Below are positions 1-5,301 of a DNA stretch of 9,017 nucleotides, in pieces (position 1 is the stretch's first letter; each line of letters starts with the position of its first letter). The stretch covers positions 1 through 9,017 of the forward strand of contig JAJECB010000051.1 in the NCBI GenBank assembly GCA_022822245.1. The letters are read 5' to 3'. Position numbers and translations under genes: made by a program. The notes beneath the pieces were generated by a model. That model was not told the DNA's origin. It saw only the letters and a program-made list of their open reading frames with translations, and did not search any database. The stretch comes from Gammaproteobacteria bacterium (GTDB lineage Bacteria > Pseudomonadota > Gammaproteobacteria > HK1).

Positions 1-8
1 GGGGACAC
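1..8 (-). CDS. Possible first codons of TRAP large permease (dctM), cut by the window edge
   Basis: A GTG on the minus strand (positions 8-6) follows the dctQ stop by three bases. A GGAG sequence nine bases upstream could serve as its ribosome binding site. In TRAP operons the DctM-type membrane subunit normally follows the small DctQ subunit, so this is the expected place for it. Only two codons plus two bases are visible, so the call rests on gene order and not on protein sequence. The real start could lie further left. Confidence 0.25.
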
Positions 9-11
9 GCG

Positions 12-629
12 CTACATCTCCGTGTTGACGCTTGACTGAATCGGTACCCCGCGCACCCGCCGGACCATGAGCGAGATGGTATGAAGCACGATGAGCGTTC
101 CCGCGACGGGGATCGGGTAGGCGAACACCGAGAGCGGGAGGCCGAGCGCGATCGTGTACATGATGTCGAGGGCCACCGCGGCCTTCCAGCCGTACCACGC
201 GACGGGGACGATCACCGCGAGGGTCACCACGTCCCCGAACAGCCGCACCGCGAGCTGCGCCCGGGGCGGCAACTGGTCGAAGACCACCGACATGCCGATG
301 TGGTCGTCGGTACGCTGGAGCTGGGCCGCCCCCCAGAGCGCTCCCCACACCATCACCAGCCGGCCGAACTCCTCGGTCCAGGGCATCGTGATGGTGTCGG
401 AGAGGAGGTAGCGTACGAGGACCTGGAGGGCGGCGGAGACGAGCATCGCGAGCAGGAGGAAATGGCTCACGGTGTCCTCGATCACCTTCCAGAAGTCGAT
501 TCCGCCCCCTTTCTCACCTGGGCCCCTGCGCCTCAGCCACTCCCCGCGCAGGAGCCACGACAGGAAGAGCGCCACGAACACGAGGATGAAGACGAGGGCT
601 GTCACCTCGCCGGGGACGGGCATCATCAT
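12..629 (-). CDS. dctQ: TRAP transporter small permease, DctQ family
   Basis: This is the small membrane subunit of a tripartite ATP-independent periplasmic transporter; it pairs with the large DctM subunit and takes substrate from the DctP binding protein using an ion gradient. The 205-residue protein has the DctQ signature: a QVLVRYL segment near residues 69-75, an acidic WTEEFGRL at 84-91, then VMVWGALWGAA and a DDHIGM stretch near 108-113. Hydrophobic segments lie near residues 8-27, 54-74, 88-104, 128-148 and 166-189. The first is additional to the usual four helices of the family and is followed by a charged linker (RRRGPGEKGGG). The start is the first of three consecutive ATG codons; GGAGG lies ten bases upstream. 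The gene is third in a minus-strand operon after dctP and an alpha/beta-hydrolase gene, 63 bp behind the latter. The substrate cannot be told from sequence. Confidence 0.92.
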   Translation of the reverse strand: MMMPVPGEVTALVFILVFVALFLSWLLRGEWLRRRGPGEKGGGIDFWKVIEDTVSHFLLLAMLVSAALQVLVRYLLSDTITMPWTEEFGRLVMVWGALWGAAQLQRTDDHIGMSVVFDQLPPRAQLAVRLFGDVVTLAVIVPVAWYGWKAAVALDIMYTIALGLPLSVFAYPIPVAGTLIVLHTISLMVRRVRGVPIQSSVNTEM

Positions 630-692
630 CGCGCCGTGCCCTCCTCGCTCGCCGCCGGTGGCCGCCCGAGCCGCTTCATCTCGGGTTCCGGG

Positions 693-1532
693 TCACGCGC
701 GCCACGTCCCCCATCGCCCGGCGTCGACCGCGGCGAGGAACGAGCCCGCGATCCGGTTGAAGAGCTCCGGCTCCTCCGAGTTCAGGGTGTGGCCGCACAT
801 CGGCACTACCGCGAGCCCGGCGTGGGAAGCAGTGTCCCGGATGAAGCGGCTCGAATCGAACGCGGGAGCGTCCTGGTCGCCGCACATCACGAGGATCGGC
901 ATGGAGAGCCGGCGGATCCCTTCGGCAAGCTCGAACACGGAAGCGCGCCGGATGAGGACCTCGCGCATGACGTGCTCCGCCCCGACCGGCGAGAGGCGGC
1001 GCATTCCGTCGACGAACTCCTTGAAGCCGCGCGGATCCTTGGTCCGGAAGATGACCCGCTGCGGGGCGTCCGCGACGTTCGCGACGATGCCTTCGGCGCC
1101 GTCGCGGGCGATGTCGTCCGCGAAGCGCTCCGCCGCCTCGAGCCATGCCGCCCGGTCCACCGAACCCGCCCCCGCCCCCGCCACGATGAGGCTCCGCACC
1201 CGGCTCGGATGGGCGATGGCGAAGTTGAGAACGAGGTTCCCTCCGGTCGCGAGACCCGCGAGGTGGACCCGGTCGAGCCCGAGCCCGTCGAGGAGGCCGA
1301 GGAGGTCCGCGACGAGGCCGTCCGGACTGTAGGCATCCGGGTCCTCGGGAACGTCCGAGGGCGGGTATCCCCGGTAGTTCCAGGCGACGACCCGATACCG
1401 GCGGGCGAGATGCCGGACCTGGGGCTCCCAAGCCCGCAGGTCGCCCGCGAACTCGTGGCAGAGGACGAGCGGCACCCCCTCCCCGGTCGACTCGTAGTAG
1501 AGATCGGCCCCGTTTACGCGTTCGAGCGGCAT
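693..1532 (-). CDS. Alpha/beta-hydrolase-fold protein with Ala in place of the nucleophile Ser
   Basis: The 279-residue protein fits the fold of PcaD-like (3-oxoadipate enol-lactonase) hydrolases. Visible elements are VPLVLCHEFAGD (20-31, oxyanion region), WNYRGYPPSD (51-60), the nucleophile-elbow region HLAGLATGG (90-98), an acid-bearing GDQDAPA (218-224, likely Asp221) and a catalytic-type His248 in CGHTLNSEEP. The elbow should read G-x-S-x-G-G but reads G-L-A-T-G-G, so residue 95 is Ala. The acid and the His are kept. The enzyme may therefore be non-hydrolytic, use another chemistry, or be a binding pseudoenzyme. The start was chosen at the ATG with GGGAGGAG just upstream, where family similarity begins; an in-frame ATG at 1682 would only add antisense-of-dctP sequence. 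The gene lies between dctP and dctQ, 85 bp after dctP, which suggests a role in handling the imported substrate. Fold assignment is firm; reaction is unknown. Confidence 0.88.
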   Translation of the reverse strand: MPLERVNGADLYYESTGEGVPLVLCHEFAGDLRAWEPQVRHLARRYRVVAWNYRGYPPSDVPEDPDAYSPDGLVADLLGLLDGLGLDRVHLAGLATGGNLVLNFAIAHPSRVRSLIVAGAGAGSVDRAAWLEAAERFADDIARDGAEGIVANVADAPQRVIFRTKDPRGFKEFVDGMRRLSPVGAEHVMREVLIRRASVFELAEGIRRLSMPILVMCGDQDAPAFDSSRFIRDTASHAGLAVVPMCGHTLNSEEPELFNRIAGSFLAAVDAGRWGTWRA

Positions 1533-1568
1533 CGCTCCTCCCTTGATGTACGGACGCAAGCCCGCCCC

Positions 1569-1603
1569 CCGGGCGGAAGAGGGACGCACCCCCTTCCGCC
1601 CGG
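1569..1603 (-). terminator. Intercistronic stem-loop behind dctP (attenuator or mRNA-end stabiliser)
   Basis: An 11-bp perfect inverted repeat, CCGGGCGGAAG (1569-1579) and CTTCCGCCCGG (1593-1603), encloses a 13-base loop. Three further GGG/CCC pairs can form inside across a one-base bulge. It begins 14 bases after the dctP stop in the direction of transcription and lies upstream of the hydrolase ribosome binding site. No U-run follows, so it is not a standard intrinsic terminator. In many transport operons a stem-loop after the binding-protein gene protects that mRNA segment or reduces read-through, giving more binding protein than permease. That role is inferred from position. Confidence 0.55.
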
Positions 1604-1617
1604 ACGGGCCGAGTGCC

Positions 1618-2607
1618 CTATTCCTGCGCGGCCTTGACCGCGTCCAGCACCTTGGGGCCGATGAAGACCGAGAACTTGTCATGCACCTCCTGGGCGCGGG
1701 CCGCGAACGAGTCGCGCTCGGGATGGGTCACGGTGATGCCGCTCGCCTCCATGAGGGCGATGGCGTCCTCGTTGGCCTTCTGGGCGCCGTCGCGCATCGT
1801 CTCGCCCGCCGCGAGCGCCGACTTCATGATGATCTCCTGGTGCTCCGCGGAGAGCGAGTTGTAGACGTCGAGATTCATCAGGTACACGGTGGAGGTGAAG
1901 ATGTGGTTGGAGACCGCGAGGTGCGTCGCGACCTCGTACTGCTTGGCGTCCGCCATCCCGTGGTAGTTGGTCTCCACCCCGTCGATCGCCTTTTGCTGGA
2001 GGGCGGAGTAGACCTCGGGCCAGGCCATCGGCACCGGGTTTCCGCCGAAGGCGCGGATCGTCTGGACGTAGAGGGGGTTCTCGACGATCCGGATCTTGCG
2101 CCCTTTCATGTCGTCCACGGACTCGATCGGGAAGCCGTTCGTGAGGAAGCCGCGGAATCCCCACACCCCCCACGCGAGCCCCTTGATCCCCTTGGGCTCC
2201 ATGAGGGCGAGGACCCCGTGACCGACCGGACCGTTCAGCACCTCCCACGCCGACTCGCGGCTCTTCCAGATGAACGGCAGCTCCGTGATGGAGAAGGTCG
2301 GCTCGATCGCGGCCGCGAGCCCGGAGCCCACCATGGCCATGTCGAGCTCCCCGAGGCGCACCTGGGACACCATCTCGAGCTCCCCGCCGAGCTGACCGTT
2401 GGGGAAGATCTCGATTTCGATCTCGCCGTTCGAAAGCTCGTTGGCCATCGCGGCGAGCTTGGTCGAACCCTGACCGGCGATCGCCTCGATCGTGGTGACG
2501 TGGCCGATGCGAAGCTTGACGGTCGCCTCCGCCGCGGCCGGCCCGGCCCAGCCGAATACGGATACCGCGGTCACCGTGAGCGCCGTCCACTTCAACTTGT
2601 TCAGCAT
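1618..2607 (-). CDS. dctP: TRAP transporter periplasmic substrate-binding protein, DctP family
   Basis: This exported solute receptor delivers ligand to the DctQM membrane complex. The 329-residue protein starts with MLNKLKW, a hydrophobic core and a PAAAEA cleavage region, so a Sec signal peptide should be cut near residue 26. The mature part begins with VKLRIGHVTT, typical of the family. Other family marks are the LPFIW segment (110-114), DMKGRKIRI (166-174) with Arg173 at the position of the ligand carboxylate-binding arginine, GGNPVPMAWPEVYSALQQKAIDGVE in pieces between 188 and 212, and the C-terminal long helices. The ligand is therefore probably an organic acid or another carboxylate. 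The start has an AGGGA ribosome binding site six bases upstream; an in-frame ATG at 2814 was rejected because it would add a non-family arginine-rich stretch before the signal peptide. It is the first gene of the minus-strand operon and divergent from a VOC gene. Confidence 0.95.
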   Translation of the reverse strand: MLNKLKWTALTVTAVSVFGWAGPAAAEATVKLRIGHVTTIEAIAGQGSTKLAAMANELSNGEIEIEIFPNGQLGGELEMVSQVRLGELDMAMVGSGLAAAIEPTFSITELPFIWKSRESAWEVLNGPVGHGVLALMEPKGIKGLAWGVWGFRGFLTNGFPIESVDDMKGRKIRIVENPLYVQTIRAFGGNPVPMAWPEVYSALQQKAIDGVETNYHGMADAKQYEVATHLAVSNHIFTSTVYLMNLDVYNSLSAEHQEIIMKSALAAGETMRDGAQKANEDAIALMEASGITVTHPERDSFAARAQEVHDKFSVFIGPKVLDAVKAAQE

Positions 2608-2640
2608 GTTTCTTCCCTCCCGGGTGCATTGCAGCCGTCT

Positions 2641-2721
2641 GTTTCCGGCCCGAAACCGGCTGCCAGTCCCCGGGCCGAAGGCTCGCCGCGTGCCCCCCGG
2701 AAACGGAACCCGTTTCGAAAC
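2641..2721. promoter_or_regulatory. Cluster of GAAAC/GTTTC inverted repeats, candidate operators
   Basis: Three symmetric elements share the same half-site. GTTTC-N6-GAAAC lies at 2641-2656. GAAACGG-AAC-CCGTTTC, a 7-bp inverted repeat with a 3-base spacer, lies at 2700-2716. A perfect GTTTCGAAAC palindrome at 2712-2721 overlaps it. They sit in the gap between divergent dctP and the VOC gene, just downstream of the proposed dctP promoter in its 5' leader, which would suit repression. No regulator gene is visible in the window, so the binding family is not assigned. Confidence 0.4.
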
Positions 2722-2743
2722 AGGCGGGAACGGCGTGGCCCGG

Positions 2744-2774
2744 AGTATAGTCGCCTCCTTCCCAGCCGGCGCAA
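2744..2774 (-). promoter_or_regulatory. Candidate sigma-70-type promoter for dctP
   Basis: On the minus strand TATACT (2749-2744) matches five of six bases of the -10 consensus and stands out in this GC-rich gap. TTGCGC (2774-2769) is a partial -35 match, 19 bases away, slightly longer than ideal. Transcription would start near 2737 and give a leader of about 130 bases before the dctP ATG, containing the GAAAC/GTTTC repeats. This is a by-eye call. Confidence 0.35.
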
Positions 2775-2843
2775 GAACGAGGTCGAGCCGGGGAGGCGAC
2801 CGGTCCGGCGCCACGACCCGTTGACGAACGAGGATCCAATCGA

Positions 2844-3773
2844 ATGCTCACCACCGAACTCGCCTACGTAGCCGCCGTCACCCGTGATGTCGACGCCGCC
2901 GCCGAGGTCCTCGGCGACGTGCTCGAGCTCCCGCGCGCCGACGTCCCCGGACCCGGCCGCGACGTCCCCGTCTTCACCGCCGGCCGGAGCGCCCTCGCTC
3001 TCTTCGAGGCCGGCGACCCCGGCGTCGACGGCACGGACCGAACGGGTATTCACCACATCGCCCTCGGGGCCGGCGACCCCGCGGCGGCCCGCGAAGCGGC
3101 GGCTGCCGCCGGAGTGGACGCCGGCCCGGCCCGCCCGGCCCTTGGCGGCGGGGAGGCGTACGACCTCGACGCGAGCGCAACGCGCGGCGTCCTCACCCGT
3201 GTGACCCCCATGCTCGAGCTTCCGCCCCCCTCGGGATGGGTCGAGCGCTTCGACCACGTCGGGATCTCGACCAACGACTGCGCCGGCACCGAGGCGTGCT
3301 TCGCGGGCCGGCTCGGCTACGAAGTGGAGAGCCGGCAGAGCGACGTGGAGGTGTCGATCGCGGTCGAGAGCTTCACCTCCGACAAGTACGGCATCGTCTA
3401 CCACAACCGGCCCCCCCGGCGGGTCGGAGGCGGGCGCGTCGTCTTCATCACCATCGGCGACACCGAGCTCGAGGTCATCGAGCCCCTCGAGTTCGGGCCC
3501 GACGCCCCCGAGGTCGTGCACGGCGAGCGCGGCGACACTCGCCAGGACATGGGCACCCTCGCCCGCTTCGTGGACCGCCGCGGACCGGGGCTCCACCACG
3601 TCGCGTTCAAGGTCCCGGACACCGACGACGCGCTGCGGCGCGCGCGCGAGGCCGGGTGCCGGATGATCGACGACCGCGGGCGCCCGGGCTCGCGCCGGGC
3701 CATGATCGGCTTCATTCACCCCGCCGCCCTCGGCGGGATCCTCGTCCACTTCGACGCCCGCGAGGAGCTCTGA
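2844..3773 (+). CDS. Two-domain VOC superfamily protein (glyoxalase/methylmalonyl-CoA-epimerase-like)
   Basis: The 309-residue protein carries two vicinal-oxygen-chelate modules. The N-terminal half (about 1-125) has the fold pattern (LAYVAAVTRDVDAAAEVLGD, then GIHHIALGAGD at 68-78) but lacks the first metal His. The C-terminal half (about 132-309) is better kept: FDHVGIST with His138, ELEVIEPL with Glu210, GLHHVAFKV with His251/252, and a terminal GGILVHFD where His302 stands at the place usually held by Glu. This layout resembles methylmalonyl-CoA epimerase and 4-hydroxyphenylpyruvate-dioxygenase-like enzymes, which handle 2-oxo or vicinal-oxygen substrates with a divalent metal. The exact reaction is not assignable. 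The ATG has GAGGA about eight bases upstream. It is divergent from dctP and may share its control, pointing to a role in metabolism of the imported compound. The gene is monocistronic, facing the toxin-antitoxin pair. Confidence 0.85.
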   Translation: MLTTELAYVAAVTRDVDAAAEVLGDVLELPRADVPGPGRDVPVFTAGRSALALFEAGDPGVDGTDRTGIHHIALGAGDPAAAREAAAAAGVDAGPARPALGGGEAYDLDASATRGVLTRVTPMLELPPPSGWVERFDHVGISTNDCAGTEACFAGRLGYEVESRQSDVEVSIAVESFTSDKYGIVYHNRPPRRVGGGRVVFITIGDTELEVIEPLEFGPDAPEVVHGERGDTRQDMGTLARFVDRRGPGLHHVAFKVPDTDDALRRAREAGCRMIDDRGRPGSRRAMIGFIHPAALGGILVHFDAREEL

Positions 3774-3787
3774 CCGCCCCGGCACTG

Positions 3788-3801
3788 CCCCGCCATCGGG
3801 G
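3788..3801 (+). terminator. Short GC hairpin after the VOC gene
   Basis: CCCCG-CCAT-CGGGG forms a 5-bp stem with a 4-base loop, starting 14 bases after the VOC stop and between two convergent genes. It has no T-run on either side, so it may be a weak terminator or an mRNA-end hairpin. Confidence 0.25.
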
Positions 3802-3823
3802 ACGGAGGACCCGCACACCCAAG

Positions 3824-3857
3824 TTGCGGGAGCTTGCGTCTTGAGGGAGCTTGCGCC
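3824..3857. repeat. Two-copy 17-bp tandem repeat
   Basis: Copy one is TTGCGGGAGCTTGCGTC (3824-3840) and copy two is TTGAGGGAGCTTGCGCC (3841-3857), 15 of 17 bases identical. The core GGGAGCTTGCG is perfect in both. It lies in the 112-bp gap between the convergent VOC and PIN genes, about 30 bases past the PIN stop. Function is unknown. Confidence 0.7.
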
Positions 3858-3885
3858 GCGTGTCCGAGCGACGGCGCGGCGGCGG

Positions 3886-4287
3886 CTACCAGACGCGAGC
3901 GAGGCCGTGCGGCTCGTAGCACGCAAGCCGGGCGTCGCGGGTGACGAGGCTCGCCCCCATTCGGATGCACTGGTGGACCAGCATGCGATCGAAAGGATCG
4001 CGGTGCTCCACCATCCGGGGAAGCGCGTGATACGTGGATGCGTCCCCGGCATCGAGCGGGACGACGCGGAATCCGAGACTCCGGCAATGACCGGGTATGT
4101 CGTCGGGAGCCATGGACCCCAGGACGAGCTTCCCGATACCGTACTTGAGGGATATCTCCCACAGGGACACCGAGCTGACCGCGATCTCGTTGGTCCGGTC
4201 ACGGATGAGGTCGCGTGCCGGCGCCGACAGCCGGTGCGACTGGCCGATGGACCACAGCAGGGTGTGGGTGTCCAGGAGATACGTCAT
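3886..4287 (-). CDS. PIN-domain toxin ribonuclease (VapC-like) of a type II toxin-antitoxin pair
   Basis: PIN-domain toxins are Mg-dependent endoribonucleases that cut RNA and stop translation unless held by the antitoxin. The 133-residue length is normal. The acidic active-site set is complete: Asp6 in MTYLLDTHTLLW, Glu44 in SLWEISLKYG, Asp100 in the HRDPFDRML motif (94-103) and Asp118 in LVTRDARL. The DTHTLLW and HRDPFDR motifs mark the subgroup often paired with Phd/YefM-type antitoxins, as here. The start overlaps the antitoxin stop in an ATGA arrangement, giving translational coupling. The toxin appears intact and potentially active. The target RNA cannot be predicted. Confidence 0.92.
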   Translation of the reverse strand: MTYLLDTHTLLWSIGQSHRLSAPARDLIRDRTNEIAVSSVSLWEISLKYGIGKLVLGSMAPDDIPGHCRSLGFRVVPLDAGDASTYHALPRMVEHRDPFDRMLVHQCIRMGASLVTRDARLACYEPHGLARVW

Positions 4288-4526
4288 TCGCCGGAGCCGA
4301 GCAATTCCTCCTCGGTCATCTCGAAGTCATCCATGAACTCGATCCTGACCTTGCCGTCGAGGAAGCCCACGTCGCGTTCCGGCAGGTCCACGGGCTCGTA
4401 CGGGACGATCATGGCAACGGGCTCCCTGGACTTCCCGTACAGGACGCCGACCCGTTCTCCGGCGCGAACGGCGGCGAGCACCTTGGAGAACCGGGCCTTC
4501 AGCTCGGCTACTGGCATGGTAATCAT
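4284..4526 (-). CDS. Phd/YefM-family antitoxin
   Basis: This 80-residue protein binds and neutralises the PIN toxin encoded immediately downstream, and represses its own operon. The N-terminal DNA-binding/dimer part reads MITMPVAELKARFSKVL (1-17), the classic Phd/YefM opening, followed by AGERVGVLYGKSREPVAMIVPY, where the family has its beta-strands. The C-terminal 25 residues are highly acidic (DDFEMTEEELLGSGE), as expected for a toxin-wrapping tail. Translation could begin at Met1 (4526) or Met4 (4517); neither has a strong ribosome binding site. The proposed promoter lies so close that the transcript may be leaderless or nearly so. Confidence 0.9.
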   Translation of the reverse strand: MITMPVAELKARFSKVLAAVRAGERVGVLYGKSREPVAMIVPYEPVDLPERDVGFLDGKVRIEFMDDFEMTEEELLGSGE

Positions 4527-4532
4527 GGCCGG

Positions 4533-4575
4533 ATCCTGCGCTCAAGATGTCATCGTGTCAAGAACAACATGACAT
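4533..4575 (-). promoter_or_regulatory. Toxin-antitoxin promoter and operator
   Basis: The minus strand has a perfect TTGACA (4561-4556) with CAGGAT (4538-4533) 17 bases on as a weak -10. Overlapping it is a 7-bp inverted repeat, ATGTCAT (4547-4553) and ATGACAT (4569-4575) on the plus strand, spaced by 15 bases; a third TGTCA half-site sits at 4556-4560 inside the -35. Autoregulation by Phd-type antitoxins through such palindromes is established for the family. This site would be the natural operator. The -10 is uncertain. Confidence 0.5.
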
Positions 4576-4649
4576 ACATTGGAGGCGAGCACGGGTGCCG
4601 GGTCCGCCGGTGAAGCTCTGGAGCCGCCATCCGACGCAGCCCGAGGTGG

Positions 4650-5138
4650 TCAGCCGCTCCGGGCAGTACTACCCGGGTCGGAGGCAGGGTTCGGCACCCA
4701 CTTCATGATGTGCTCGGCGACCCCCACCGTCTCGCCGCGCTGGTTGACGGCGTGGAGCTCGGCGCGACTCCGGTTGCGGTCGGCCTCGATTGCACGGACG
4801 ATGTAGTGCACCGTGACCGTGTCCCCGACGCGCACCGGCGCGGTGAAGCGCACGCGGTCGTAGCCGAGCGACATCGGGGTGACCTCCTCCGTCGCCTCCA
4901 TGACCCGACCCGCCATCCGCGCGGAGGCGGTCGACATGAAGCCGACGAGGAGCGCGCCGTGCGCGACCCGCTCCCCGAACGACGAGCGTTTCATGTACTC
5001 CTCGTCCATGTGGGGGGCCGCGAAGTCGCCGGTGATCCCGGCGAAACCGTAGATGTCGGACTCGCCTACGGTCTTCGTGAACCGGGTCTCGTCGCCGACC
5101 GTGATCCGTGCATCGCCGTACTCCAGGCTTTCCGTCAT
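4650..5138 (-). CDS. MaoC-like hot-dog-fold dehydratase/(R)-specific enoyl-CoA hydratase
   Basis: MaoC-family enzymes hydrate enoyl-CoA thioesters or dehydrate 3-hydroxyacyl-CoAs. The 162-residue length is normal for a single hot-dog domain. The hydratase motif is SDIYGFAGITGD then FAAPHMDEEYM (27-49), with the catalytic pair Asp38 and His43 kept; the Asn often found in GDxNPxH is Ala40 or Ala41 here. GERVAHGALLVGFMS (55-69) is the usual following helix, and the C-terminal strands include VRVGDTVTVHYIV. The start ATG has GGGAG five bases upstream. It is the last gene of the minus-strand run, 163 bp behind speE, so it may be cotranscribed or have its own promoter. No strong promoter was seen in that gap. 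Its substrate and any link to polyamines are unknown; it may simply be a neighbour. Confidence 0.88.
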   Translation of the reverse strand: MTESLEYGDARITVGDETRFTKTVGESDIYGFAGITGDFAAPHMDEEYMKRSSFGERVAHGALLVGFMSTASARMAGRVMEATEEVTPMSLGYDRVRFTAPVRVGDTVTVHYIVRAIEADRNRSRAELHAVNQRGETVGVAEHIMKWVPNPASDPGSTARSG

Positions 5139-5301
5139 CTTCTCCCTCTCCCCTGATGGGCCGTCCCGGGCCGACCTCCTGAATGCCGACCCGAGCTCGT
5201 GGTCATGCCGCGCGGGCGTTCCGCGACACGCTTCGTCCCCTCCAGTTCGCGCGATTCGGGTTCCGGCATGGCCCGGAGGCGGATCGTCGCACCCCGGCGG
5301 G

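Noticed and set aside
81..1637. Very long plus-strand open frame opposite dctQ, the hydrolase and the end of dctP
   Set aside because: It is antisense to three recognisable genes, spans their boundaries, and encodes an Arg/His/Glu-rich sequence with no fold-like pattern. Long antisense frames are normal in high-GC DNA.
2821..2826. TTGACG as a -35 for the VOC gene
   Set aside because: It lies only 18 bases before the ATG, leaving no room for a -10 and a leader.
1543..2871. Long plus-strand open frame opposite dctP
   Set aside because: It mirrors dctP codons, has no ribosome binding site of note, and runs across the divergent promoter gap.
2601..4202. Long minus-strand open frame opposite the VOC gene and overlapping the PIN gene
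   Set aside because: It is the reverse reading of the VOC gene plus part of the PIN gene in another frame; composition is not protein-like.
5135..5269. A 44-codon minus-strand frame (MPEPESRELEG...) whose stop overlaps the MaoC start as ATGA
   Set aside because: The overlap is suggestive, but there is no ribosome binding site, the sequence is Arg/Gly-rich and unstructured, and no family is recognised. Chance is more likely.
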